Positions 22,292-31,332 of a DNA stretch of 64,000 nucleotides are shown one piece after another. Source of the DNA: a bacterium. GTDB taxonomy: Bacteria > Patescibacteriota > Saccharimonadia > Saccharimonadales > UBA4665. The notes under the pieces are model-generated. The model was not told the DNA's origin. It searched no databases and saw only the letters and a list, made by a program, of their open reading frames with translations. The translations under genes were made by a program, and so were the position numbers. Where the stretch lies: contig JAJZNU010000004.1 of the NCBI GenBank assembly GCA_021811625.1, positions 40,398 through 104,397 on the forward strand, in the 5' to 3' direction. The first letter of the stretch is position 1. Each line of letters opens with the position of its first letter.

Positions 22292-23110
22292 TTGAAGATG
22301 CCGCATCTATTGCTCAATAACGGCGTAAGCATTCCTCAAATAGGATTTGGTTTATGGAGAAACACCGATGAGCAGGAGTGTAAAAATTCAATTAAATGGG
22401 CGCTCACAACCGGTTACCGTCATTTTGACGATGCGCAAGTATATGACAATGAGCAGCATCTGGGCGCGGCTATAAAGGAAAGTGCAGTTCCGCGCAGCGA
22501 TTTGTTTATTACAACCAAGATCTCTCGTGCAAATATGTGGGGAACAGAAGTCATACCATCTTTTCGAGAGTCATTAAAAAAATTGCAGATGGACTACGTT
22601 GACCTTCTATTGCTTCATTTCCCCGTCACCGAGTGTCGCGACATGTCATGGCGCCGTTTAGAAGAGATATACAAAGCTGGTGAAGCTAAAGCCATCGGCG
22701 TCAGTAATTATACCGTCAAACATCTACAACAAATGAAGGCTAAATTCAAAGTAACGCCGGCCGTCAACCAGGTCGAAATGAGCATAGCCTTACAGCAGCC
22801 CGAACTAGTAGAGTACTGTCGCAAGGAGGGCATAATAGTTGAAGCCTATACCCCTTTGGCTGAGGGAGTGTTCCTAAAAAATCCAATAATTGAACAAATT
22901 GCCAAAAAATATGACAAAACAACCGCCCAAGTTATGTTGAGGTGGTGTATCGATTACGGTGTCGTAGTGCTTACTAAGTCCAGTAACAAGGAGAGGATCA
23001 AAGAGAACTTCGATATCTTTGATTTTAAATTAGACAATTCCGACATGAGTAAATTACGGACCCTTGATAGCGGTTTTCGAACCAATTGGGACCCGACCTA
23101 TATAGCGTAG
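22292..23110 (+). CDS. Aldo/keto reductase
   Basis: 272 aa; LNNGVSIPQIGFGLW, GYRHFDDAQVYDNE, YVDLLLLHFP, AIGVSNY; TTG start (or ATG at 22298) after GGAGGTGA. Confidence 0.93.
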   Translation: MKMPHLLLNNGVSIPQIGFGLWRNTDEQECKNSIKWALTTGYRHFDDAQVYDNEQHLGAAIKESAVPRSDLFITTKISRANMWGTEVIPSFRESLKKLQMDYVDLLLLHFPVTECRDMSWRRLEEIYKAGEAKAIGVSNYTVKHLQQMKAKFKVTPAVNQVEMSIALQQPELVEYCRKEGIIVEAYTPLAEGVFLKNPIIEQIAKKYDKTTAQVMLRWCIDYGVVVLTKSSNKERIKENFDIFDFKLDNSDMSKLRTLDSGFRTNWDPTYIA

Positions 23111-23204
23111 GGTTAGAGGCTTTCTTCCGGTTACTTCGGCGCGGTTTAGCGGGAGATGCTAAACTTAATATACTGTCTCTACACCACAAGGGGGAATTGT
23201 ATCG

Positions 23205-23732
23205 ATGATTGTCTGTTTGATGGCGGCCGTAAGCATGGATGGGTATATTGCCGATAAAACCGGTAAAAACGATTGGGCTAAGGACGCTGAACTATTCAAA
23301 AAAACTCTCAAGGAATATGACACCGTAGTCATCGGAAACCGGACCTTTGAACAAAACATAGGGATGATTTATCCGTTTAAAGGTGTTCATAATCTGGTTT
23401 TGAGCCACGATAATAAGAAATCGAACAAGGGAGAAGTTCAATACGTTAGTTCGGTGGACGAGGCCCTGAAAACCGCTAAAATTCTTGGATCGAGGCGACT
23501 CCTTGTTGCTGGCGGTAGCCGCACTAACGAGGCTTTCTCAGAAGCCGGCGTACTAAATAGACTAATTTTAGACATCCATCCCACCAAGATAGGTGGCGGG
23601 TTGCCGCTATTTGGGAATTTTACAGGTCAGCTGCCTATAAAACTTACTGGTTACAGTGTCCTCCCGGAAGGGTTTACCCGCATGAAATACAATGTCGGGA
23701 AAATTAAGATGACAGCGAGCAAGAATAAGTGA
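23205..23732 (+). CDS. Dihydrofolate reductase / RibD C-terminal family protein
   Basis: AAVSMDGYIADKTGKNDW, GNRTFEQ, RRLLVAGGSRTNEAF. Confidence 0.88.
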   Translation: MIVCLMAAVSMDGYIADKTGKNDWAKDAELFKKTLKEYDTVVIGNRTFEQNIGMIYPFKGVHNLVLSHDNKKSNKGEVQYVSSVDEALKTAKILGSRRLLVAGGSRTNEAFSEAGVLNRLILDIHPTKIGGGLPLFGNFTGQLPIKLTGYSVLPEGFTRMKYNVGKIKMTASKNK

Positions 23733-24316
23733 TCAAAGCACTACTATTTGATTGTTTCGGTGTGCTAGCGGGTCGGGGATTTCACGAAACCTATAAAATG
23801 GCCGGTGGCGATCCGATTACCGACCATGAATTCATTGAAGGGCTGTTTGACAGAGTGAACCTCGGATTAATGTCAGAAGGAGAATTCATAAAGGCCATCA
23901 GTTCGAAATTGGCAATCTCCACACAAGAATTCACGCGGGTAATCAAAGAGGCAGAACGACCGAACAAAGATCTTTTTGATTACATAGGAACTCTCAAACA
24001 TAGATATAAAACAGCGATTGTCAGTAACGCCAATGTCGGTGCGATGGAGAGTAAGTTTGGCAGAGAAGCGCTTAACAAATATTTCGACGTTGTGATTGTT
24101 TCTGGGGAAGAGGGACATGTTAAGCCCGATCCTAAGATATATCTGATAGCCGCTAAAAAACTCGACGTTAATCCGAGCGAATGTGTTTTTGTCGATGATC
24201 AAGAGGCGTATTGTATCGCGGCCCAATCGTTGGGCATGCACAGTGTCTTGTATAAAGAATTTACCCAGATGAAGGCCGATATGGAGAGCGTGTTAGGAGC
24301 GTATGGGAAAAAGTGA
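23729..24316 (+). CDS. HAD-superfamily hydrolase
   Basis: ALLFDCFGVLAG, AIVSNANVG, GHVKPDPKIY, CVFVDDQEAYC. Confidence 0.9.
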   Translation: MIKALLFDCFGVLAGRGFHETYKMAGGDPITDHEFIEGLFDRVNLGLMSEGEFIKAISSKLAISTQEFTRVIKEAERPNKDLFDYIGTLKHRYKTAIVSNANVGAMESKFGREALNKYFDVVIVSGEEGHVKPDPKIYLIAAKKLDVNPSECVFVDDQEAYCIAAQSLGMHSVLYKEFTQMKADMESVLGAYGKK

Positions 24317-24520
24317 ATCGAGAGGCCCTGATTATTTAGACATTCTTGATGAAAATGGTCGGCTAACAGGTGAAGTTAAGACCAAAGACCAAAAACCTCC
24401 ACGAAATGTCCTATAGCTTGACATTATCATTACTAAAGCCGAAATCGATTGATCTTATAGGGGAGCTAAAACAGCGATACGAGCAGGATTTCCTAAAACT
24501 CAACAACTACCTCAGTGACA
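24303..24520 (+). pseudogene. Truncated Nudix-hydrolase-like remnant
   Basis: ATG at 24303: MGKSESRGPDYLDILDENGRLTGEVKTKDQKPPRNVL*, resembling a Nudix N-terminus that stops before the Nudix box; degenerate downstream ORF fragment ELKQRYEQDFLKLNNYLSDI*. Confidence 0.45.
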
Positions 24521-24602
24521 TTTAAACCAATAAACTTCGTCGAAGTATTGCAAAGTGAAATGAAATGTGATATGATAGCAATGTTACTAAAGAGTTTTTG
24601 GG

Positions 24603-25151
24603 ATGAGATATTTACTAGGATTTTTTATTGGAATTGGGCTAATCGTTCTCATAGTCATTTTAATTGTTAAAGGCTTGAGCGGGCCCGCTAAACCACCGTA
24701 TACGCCATTAGTGGACTATGCCGGCACAAACGTTGAGGCTATGTTTACTATTGATGGGCCGGAGGTTTCCAACCAAGATCACCAGTCCGTGCAAATTACC
24801 GTGAACCAATACCAGACACAGATTAATATAATGGACGGTTATCAGGGCAATGTCGTTAACTCTAAGAGTTATCCGAACAACCAGGCTTCATACGCAGTAT
24901 TTTTGAGAGCCCTTGATATAGCCGGGTATTCTCATGGGAACACTGACCCGAACAAAGTTGATGACCGAGGCTATTGTCCTTTTGGTGACAGGTACGTTTA
25001 TGAACTGTCGAGGAATGGAAGCGACATGGTACATTTTTGGTCTAGCTCTTGTGGTGTGGGAACTTTTCAAGGCCAGGCTTCCACAGTCAACAACTTATTC
25101 ATCGATCAGATTCCGGACTACAACACCTTGACCAGTGGCCTTAGGCTCTAG
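24603..25151 (+). CDS. Hypothetical membrane-anchored protein
   Basis: 182 aa; N-terminal TM, extracytoplasmic domain with Cys pair. Confidence 0.75.
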   Translation: MRYLLGFFIGIGLIVLIVILIVKGLSGPAKPPYTPLVDYAGTNVEAMFTIDGPEVSNQDHQSVQITVNQYQTQINIMDGYQGNVVNSKSYPNNQASYAVFLRALDIAGYSHGNTDPNKVDDRGYCPFGDRYVYELSRNGSDMVHFWSSSCGVGTFQGQASTVNNLFIDQIPDYNTLTSGLRL

Positions 25152-25387
25152 CGTCCAATTCTAAAAACCAGTTTTTTGTCCGTATTGACTGTTTTTTGCA
25201 AATCTACAGTGTTTAAACGGATAGTATTAGCCAGCGCCGCGCTTGGTGTCAGTATGATAATCCTATCTGGATGCACTATTACACCAACGGTACTTTTGAA
25301 CTTTAACTCGACGTAGCGCTTGACGGCAGCAACTTCGGCTGGCTCGTCGAGATCCTTCTTTAGGAGTATGTCGTTTATTGAGTCCAT
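25148..25387 (-). CDS. Small hypothetical protein
   Basis: 79 aa ORF with plausible composition, antisense-oriented between flanking genes. Confidence 0.5.
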   Translation of the reverse strand: MDSINDILLKKDLDEPAEVAAVKRYVELKFKSTVGVIVHPDRIIILTPSAALANTIRLNTVDLQKTVNTDKKLVFRIGR

Positions 25388-25493
25388 AACGTCTTAAAAG
25401 TATTGCCCATGTCGCGCAATGCATCAAGTGCCAGTTAGCGGAAAGTTATTCTCATGGTATACCCAAACTAAGTTGATACAATTAATTCCGTCT

Positions 25494-26366
25494 ATGCCAG
25501 AGTTGCCAGAAGTCGAAACAGTCAAAAGGGGATTACTCGGAGTACTGCCCGGCCGGATTATTGCCACCGTGTCGGTCGACACACCCAAGGTGTTTCATTA
25601 CCCTACAGAGGCTACTCGGAAGTATCTGATCGGAGCTAAAATTATAGGAGTCGAACGACGAGCAAAACAGCTAATCATTGGTCTCGATACCGGGTATAGT
25701 CTGGTAATCCACCTTAAAATGACCGGACAACTGGTATATAGGGGAAGTGAAAGATTTGGGGCGGGACATCCATCGGCTAGTCTGGTTGGTAATTTACCCG
25801 ACAGATCTACAAGGGTGATCGTAGTTTTCAAAGATAAGACCAAACTGTTTTTCAACGATCAACGAAAATTCGGGTGGATTAAGCTGGTGGATTCAAATCT
25901 GTTAACCGATAAGGGACTATTCGAAAAGCTTGGCCCCGAACCGTTGGAAAGCAGTTTTACCTCGGAGGATCTACGTCATTGTCTGTTGCGTCGACCAAAA
26001 TCTACTATCAAAGCTGTACTTCTTGATCAATCCATTATTGCCGGCGTCGGAAATATATATGCCGATGAGAGCCTGTGGGCGGCAAGAATTCATCCCGCCA
26101 CCAAAGTGGCTCTGCTGAGTGCTTACAAGATCAAATCACTACATCGCGAACTGCGGAATATTCTGCTCATCGCCATAGAAAAGGGTGGTTCCACTGATCG
26201 AAACTATGTCGATGCGCTTGGGAGGAAAGGCAGTTACTTGAGCTTTGCAAGAGTATTCAGGAGGGAAGGACAACCCTGTTTACGCTGCAATAACAAGATA
26301 GTGAAGATACGTGTTGCTGGACGAGGTACTCACATTTGTCCTCATTGTCAGAAGTTGCTCTCTTGA
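25494..26366 (+). CDS. mutM: Formamidopyrimidine-DNA glycosylase
   Basis: Start MPELPEVETVKRGL at 25494; QSIIAGVGNIYADE; zinc finger CLRCNNKIVKIRVAGRGTHICPHCQ. Confidence 0.95.
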   Translation: MPELPEVETVKRGLLGVLPGRIIATVSVDTPKVFHYPTEATRKYLIGAKIIGVERRAKQLIIGLDTGYSLVIHLKMTGQLVYRGSERFGAGHPSASLVGNLPDRSTRVIVVFKDKTKLFFNDQRKFGWIKLVDSNLLTDKGLFEKLGPEPLESSFTSEDLRHCLLRRPKSTIKAVLLDQSIIAGVGNIYADESLWAARIHPATKVALLSAYKIKSLHRELRNILLIAIEKGGSTDRNYVDALGRKGSYLSFARVFRREGQPCLRCNNKIVKIRVAGRGTHICPHCQKLLS

Positions 26367-26392
26367 GGACGGCTCCATATAATGAGTCCACA

Positions 26393-27322
26393 ATGGTAAT
26401 TACGCTAACCGGGGAAAACGACTATCTGCGCCAAACCGAGTTGAATCGACTGTTGTCAGCTTTTGCCGAGAAGCATGGAGCAATGGCCATCGAACGTCTA
26501 GACGGGGAAGAAGTCCAGTTCCAGGTCATATATGATTCTCTGACCGGATTATCTCTCCTAAGCGACAATAAGATGGTCGTAATCCATAATCCAAGCGCTA
26601 ACGCCGAGTTTGTTAATCACGCTGAATCGCTTCTAAATAATCTGTCCAAGTCAATTGACCTGGTTCTAATAGAAAAGAAATTAGATAAACGTTCAGTATT
26701 TTACAAGTTGTTGAAAAAATCGACCGAGTTAAAGGAGATTACGAATCCCGATATCCAAGCCCTGCCGCAGTGGGTTTGCGCCGAAGCTAACCAACGCGGA
26801 GGCAGTATTCAGCAAAATGACGCTAGATACTTGATTGAAAGAATCGGTCCCAACCAACAAAGGCTCTCTACCGAATTGGATAAATTACTGCTTTATAACC
26901 CATTGATCAATCGCTTGTCGATCGAGCTGCTTACCGAGCGCGAACCTCAGAGCACCATATTTGAGCTGCTAGAGAGTGCTTTTGCCGGGAATACCAAACA
27001 AGCGCTGAAGATTTATCATGAACAGCGTCAGCTCAAAGTCGAACCGCAGCAGATTATCGCTATGCTGGCTTGGCAACTGCACGTCCTGGCAGTGATCAGG
27101 ACTGCCGACGATAGGTCGCCCGAGCAGATTGCCGCCGACACCGGAATAAATCCGTACGTCATCAGAAAGAGCAATGCTACCGCCAGGAGATTGACCATTA
27201 GTGGGCTGAAGAAGTCGATCAAGATCCTATCGGATTTGGACGTGAGATTAAAATCGACTGGCATTGATGCCGACGAAGCACTACAACTATTCCTGCTAAA
27301 AGATTGCCCAAGCTTTGCCTAA
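26393..27322 (+). CDS. holA: DNA polymerase III delta subunit
   Basis: MVITLTGENDYLRQTELNRLL; overall HolA pattern (FELLESAFAGNTKQALKIYHE). Confidence 0.85.
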   Translation: MVITLTGENDYLRQTELNRLLSAFAEKHGAMAIERLDGEEVQFQVIYDSLTGLSLLSDNKMVVIHNPSANAEFVNHAESLLNNLSKSIDLVLIEKKLDKRSVFYKLLKKSTELKEITNPDIQALPQWVCAEANQRGGSIQQNDARYLIERIGPNQQRLSTELDKLLLYNPLINRLSIELLTEREPQSTIFELLESAFAGNTKQALKIYHEQRQLKVEPQQIIAMLAWQLHVLAVIRTADDRSPEQIAADTGINPYVIRKSNATARRLTISGLKKSIKILSDLDVRLKSTGIDADEALQLFLLKDCPSFA

Positions 27323-27338
27323 GGCGAGATTACGCTGG

Positions 27339-27704
27339 TTATTTCTTCTTGGCGACGGGTTTTTTTGTCGGGGCGGCTTTTTTAGTTTTTACACTTGCCG
27401 ACTTTTTGACAGCGGCAGTTTTCTTAACTGTGCCGGTTACAGGAACACCGGCCGATTTGGCTGCCTTAGCTAACTGACGTTGCTTTCGGGCTACCTTGTT
27501 CTTGTGTAGGACACGTTTTTTCCCGGCCTTAGCGATTTCACTTTGGGCCTTGTTGAAATTCACAGCCAGATCCTTCTTGCTACCGGTTAGACTTTTCTGA
27601 AAAGCTTTAACGGCACTCTTTACCGAACGTCGAGTGCCAGCGTTCCGGATCGTAGCTCGCTTAATTACTCGAACTCGTTTCTTGGCTGATTTGATTATGG
27701 GCAT
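27339..27704 (-). CDS. rpsT: 30S ribosomal protein S20 with Lys/Ala-rich C-terminal tail
   Basis: MPIIKSAKKRVRVIKRATIRNAGTRRSVKSAVKAF...; VLHKNKVARKQRQLAKAAK. Confidence 0.93.
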   Translation of the reverse strand: MPIIKSAKKRVRVIKRATIRNAGTRRSVKSAVKAFQKSLTGSKKDLAVNFNKAQSEIAKAGKKRVLHKNKVARKQRQLAKAAKSAGVPVTGTVKKTAAVKKSASVKTKKAAPTKKPVAKKK

Positions 27705-27860
27705 GGGTTTCCTTTCAGGTTAAGACTTGTAATTGATTCAGTGCGAAACTATAACAGATAAAGACACGGGTTGTAAAGGGGCATGCTCCATTCGTGACAA
27801 TTATAGACAATTGGTTATGCTTATGGTACGATTCAAGAGAAAGTTTTAAAATAAAGAATT

Positions 27861-29576
27861 ATGGATGGACAAAATCCTAAACAACAAATAATAGACCGTA
27901 TCAAGCAGGCGAATAATGTCCTGGTAACGGTCAGCGCTAACCCATCAGTTGATCAGTTAGCTGCCTGTATCGGGCTGGCTCTCATGGTCAATAAACTCGG
28001 CAAGCACGGGACCGCGGTATTCAGTGGCGATGTACCCTCAACTATGGAGTTTCTAAAGCCGGAGGAAACGCTTGAAAAGAATACCGACAGTTTGCGGGAC
28101 TTTATTATTGCTTTAGATAAATCCAAGGCAGACAAGCTACGTTACAAAGTAGAAGACAAGGTCGTTAAAATATTTATTACTCCCTATAGATCCAGTTTGA
28201 GCGAGAAAGATCTACAGTTCAGTCAAGGAGATTTTAATATTGATGCGGTTGTTGCTCTGGGTGTTCACGAACAGGCGCACCTTGATCAAGCCATCACTTC
28301 TCACGGCCGAATTCTTCACGACGCCACAGTCATTAGTATAAATAACACTCCAGATAATAATGATCTCGGTAACATTAATTGGCTCGACGCCTCCGCCAGC
28401 AGTTTGAGCGAAATAGTTACTCAGCTCGGTCTGGAGCTCGATAAATCGGTGTTTGATGCGCAGATCTCAACAGCTTTGTTAACCGGAATAGTAGCAGCAA
28501 CTAGTCGATTCAGTAATGAAAAAACAACATCTAAAACAATGAGCATAAGCGCTCAATTAGTCAGCTTTGGAGCAAATCCCCAGCTGGTAGCAGCCGAACT
28601 GGAAGCACAGCAACCACCTGAACAGACCCCTCCTCCCGAGGTGCCCCCTCCTCCTAAACCTCCCGAACCTCCCAAGCCTCCCGAACCCCAACCACCAGCT
28701 GCACCTAAGGCTTCAGTGACCAAGACGCAGCCCGACGAGGACGGTACCCTGAATATAAAACACGAAGACAATACGCAGATCGAGATTGATAACCAAGGTG
28801 TTCTCCGGCAAGTGGATGATCAGCCCCCTCCCGGGCCAACGGCTCAACCTACCGGCAACCCTGAATCTACTCCGCAGAATTCCGGTACCGGTAGCGCTCT
28901 GGATGAGGGGCTTGGAACCGATTCTCCAATAACACCCACTTCGGTTGAACCGCCGGAGGCTAAGACCGCACCGATTAGCGCGAACATTGAACCTGAAGCT
29001 TTAGAACCAACCAGCGATCCGCTGAGCCTACCGCCAACCGATGGCGATCTCTTAAGTAGGGACTCGCCCCCAGCTGCTCCACCCTCGCCGCCACCAGGAT
29101 CAGCGACTCCGAACTTCACGCCTCCGCCGGTACCTCCTGTCACCCCAATCTCCACTCCTCCGCAACCAGAAAGTGACACCAGTTCAGGCCTACTTGATAG
29201 TGCTCGTAATGCCGTCGAGGCTGCTGTGGCTTCGGGTATTTCCTCGTCGCACCCAAAACCGATTGAAGCTCTTAATGCCAACCCTGTGTTTGATAACCTG
29301 AATAATTCTTATACTGGTGTTGAAGAACCGGCGCCTATTACCGGAGCAATGTCGCATCACACAACAATTACGCCCCCCAGTGAGCCCGTATCACCATTCA
29401 AAATGCCCGCTGAGCCAATAGACGCTTTAAATATGCCACTTCCATCAGACCCGTTCGGTATTCCGGATCAAGCTGTTCCAGACCAAAAACCAGATGCCCT
29501 GAATGGACCCGACGGTTTCGCTCCTCCTCCGGTCCCTCCGCCGATAATGCCTCCGTTCAACACGCCTAGCGTTTAG
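27861..29576 (+). CDS. DHH-family-like protein with degenerate catalytic motifs and long Pro-rich C-terminus
   Basis: 571 aa; N-terminal DHH/NrnA-like fold pattern; PPEQTPPPEVPPPPKPPEPPKPPEPQPP tract and about 300 aa low-complexity tail. Confidence 0.7.
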   Translation: MDGQNPKQQIIDRIKQANNVLVTVSANPSVDQLAACIGLALMVNKLGKHGTAVFSGDVPSTMEFLKPEETLEKNTDSLRDFIIALDKSKADKLRYKVEDKVVKIFITPYRSSLSEKDLQFSQGDFNIDAVVALGVHEQAHLDQAITSHGRILHDATVISINNTPDNNDLGNINWLDASASSLSEIVTQLGLELDKSVFDAQISTALLTGIVAATSRFSNEKTTSKTMSISAQLVSFGANPQLVAAELEAQQPPEQTPPPEVPPPPKPPEPPKPPEPQPPAAPKASVTKTQPDEDGTLNIKHEDNTQIEIDNQGVLRQVDDQPPPGPTAQPTGNPESTPQNSGTGSALDEGLGTDSPITPTSVEPPEAKTAPISANIEPEALEPTSDPLSLPPTDGDLLSRDSPPAAPPSPPPGSATPNFTPPPVPPVTPISTPPQPESDTSSGLLDSARNAVEAAVASGISSSHPKPIEALNANPVFDNLNNSYTGVEEPAPITGAMSHHTTITPPSEPVSPFKMPAEPIDALNMPLPSDPFGIPDQAVPDQKPDALNGPDGFAPPPVPPPIMPPFNTPSV

Positions 29577-29617
29577 TGTCAACTATTCCCCGGTGATTGC
29601 GGGAAGTTTTGTGTAGA

Positions 29618-30013
29618 TTAGTTTGCAGCTCTTTTCAACTTCTCGCGGATATAGTATCCGATAGATGCCGTTGCCACGGTAGCTATGAATATAGCCACCG
29701 TATTGCCTGGGCCGGTATTAGATAGTTGCGTAGAGCCTGCCGTTGCACCCGACGTGCTCGGGGAAGGAGTTGACGTTGGCGCTGAGACGGGAGACTGATT
29801 GCCGGTTTTCGGATTGGAGTTTGACCGGGCATTTTGATTAGATCCATTGGTTTTGCACTGACTTGAAGAGGAGCTATTGCAATTGGAGGTCTTATTGCTG
29901 GGGGCTTGACCACCGAATATGTGTATCAACAAGATTACTAGAAGGGCTAACAAAGCCACCCCGGCAATAGATAGTAAGTATGTGCGCCACCGTGGTTTTG
30001 TCTCGTTTTCCAT
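29618..30013 (-). CDS. Small TM protein with sortase-like C-terminal signal (LSNTGPG)
   Basis: 131 aa; N-terminal TM, Ser/Asn/Thr-rich linker, QLSNTGPGNTVAIFIATVATASIGYYIREKLKR. Confidence 0.65.
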   Translation of the reverse strand: MENETKPRWRTYLLSIAGVALLALLVILLIHIFGGQAPSNKTSNCNSSSSSQCKTNGSNQNARSNSNPKTGNQSPVSAPTSTPSPSTSGATAGSTQLSNTGPGNTVAIFIATVATASIGYYIREKLKRAAN

Positions 30014-30104
30014 AAAACCCTCCTTACTCAGTCCATTATTATCACTATGTGGTAGATTTGTCTAATCGATTTTATCCATTTCTAGGCTACAATGTATAAG
30101 ACCC

Positions 30105-30794
30105 ATGGATGGAATGTTGTTTATAGATAAGCCAAAAGGTTGGACAAGCTTTGATGTGGTTGGTAAAGTCCGAAGAGTGGTGGCTGAGTCGCTTGGCAAA
30201 AAATCCAAGCAGGTGAAGGTTGGTCACTGCGGCACGCTTGACCCGCTTGCTACCGGTCTCTTGATCTTGTTAGTCGGTAAGTATACCAAGCTTGCGCCAA
30301 AGCTGAGTAAGCTGGATAAAACTTATGTGTTCAGTATCAGGCTAGGGGTAGTTAGTACGACTGGTGACGAGGAAGGTACAAAAAAGCATTGCTCGTCTAA
30401 GCGACCGACTTTAAGAGAAATTGATCACATGCTTGCTCAATTCAGGGGCGAAATAAGGCAAGTCCCCCCGAGCTATTCGGCAATTAAAATTAATGGTCAG
30501 CGGGCCTACAAGTTGGCAAGAGCTGGACAACCGGTCGATATTAAGCCAAGAACAATAAATATCCTCGATTTGCGGCGCACCAAGTACCGTTACCCCGAAT
30601 TGGAACTTGTGGCCGAGGTTTCCAGCGGTACTTATATTCGTTCATTAGCTGAGGATATGGGAAAGTTTTTGGGTTGTGGGGGTTATGTCAGTCGGCTTCG
30701 TCGAGTCAAAATTGACCGGTATAATGTCGATAATGCCATATCGCCGGAAACGTTAACTTCCGAATATATTTACGATAATCTTAGAAGTTTCTAA
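30105..30794 (+). CDS. truB: tRNA pseudouridine-55 synthase
   Basis: LFIDKPKGWTSFDVV, GHCGTLDPLATGLL, SGTYIRSLAEDMG; 229 aa, no PUA domain. Confidence 0.95.
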   Translation: MDGMLFIDKPKGWTSFDVVGKVRRVVAESLGKKSKQVKVGHCGTLDPLATGLLILLVGKYTKLAPKLSKLDKTYVFSIRLGVVSTTGDEEGTKKHCSSKRPTLREIDHMLAQFRGEIRQVPPSYSAIKINGQRAYKLARAGQPVDIKPRTINILDLRRTKYRYPELELVAEVSSGTYIRSLAEDMGKFLGCGGYVSRLRRVKIDRYNVDNAISPETLTSEYIYDNLRSF

Positions 30795-30858
30795 GCGGGG
30801 TACATTGTTACTCATCTCTTGCTTAACTAGAGCTAATGTGCTATCTTAGAGGCAACGT

Positions 30859-31125
30859 ATGATAACAAGTGAGAAGAAGCAGGTTGCTATTAAGAGCCTG
30901 CAGACAAGCAAAATGGATACCGGCAGTCCGGCCGTACAGGTCGGTATTATTACCGAGCGTATCAAGGAACTTACCCAGCATCTCCAGACCAATAAGCATG
31001 ACTATATGGCTCGTCGAGGACTTCTGCAGCTTGTTGGTCGGCGTCGTAGCCTTCTTAAGTACATAGCACAGAAGGATGCTCAAGAATATTTGAGTCTGAT
31101 CCAGAAGCTTGGTATCAGACACTGA
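30859..31125 (+). CDS. rpsO: 30S ribosomal protein S15
   Basis: 88 aa; TGSPAVQVGIITERIKELTQHLQTNKHDYMARRGLLQLVGRRRSLLKYI. Confidence 0.97.
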   Translation: MITSEKKQVAIKSLQTSKMDTGSPAVQVGIITERIKELTQHLQTNKHDYMARRGLLQLVGRRRSLLKYIAQKDAQEYLSLIQKLGIRH

Positions 31126-31332
31126 TTGTTAAAGAATTTGGATTTTGGACATTAGATTTTAGACTTTCCAGCCATTAACGGCCGGAAGGAAACCGATAAA
31201 TCCTCAATCTAGAATCAAAATTCTAGTAACATTAACTAACCTAGAGTGACAGAGCACAGCTATCCATAGCAATTCGAGCCGTGGACGGTTGAACCCTGTT
31301 ACTCGAAGAAAAGGAGATAACAATATAATCAT

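Noticed and set aside
28553-29281. ORFs 28553-28771(-) and 28844-29281(-), Gly/Ser rich
   Set aside because: Reverse-frame shadows of the Pro-rich tail of 27861-29576.
30841-31122. ORF 30841-31122(-), 93 aa
   Set aside because: Antisense to rpsO.
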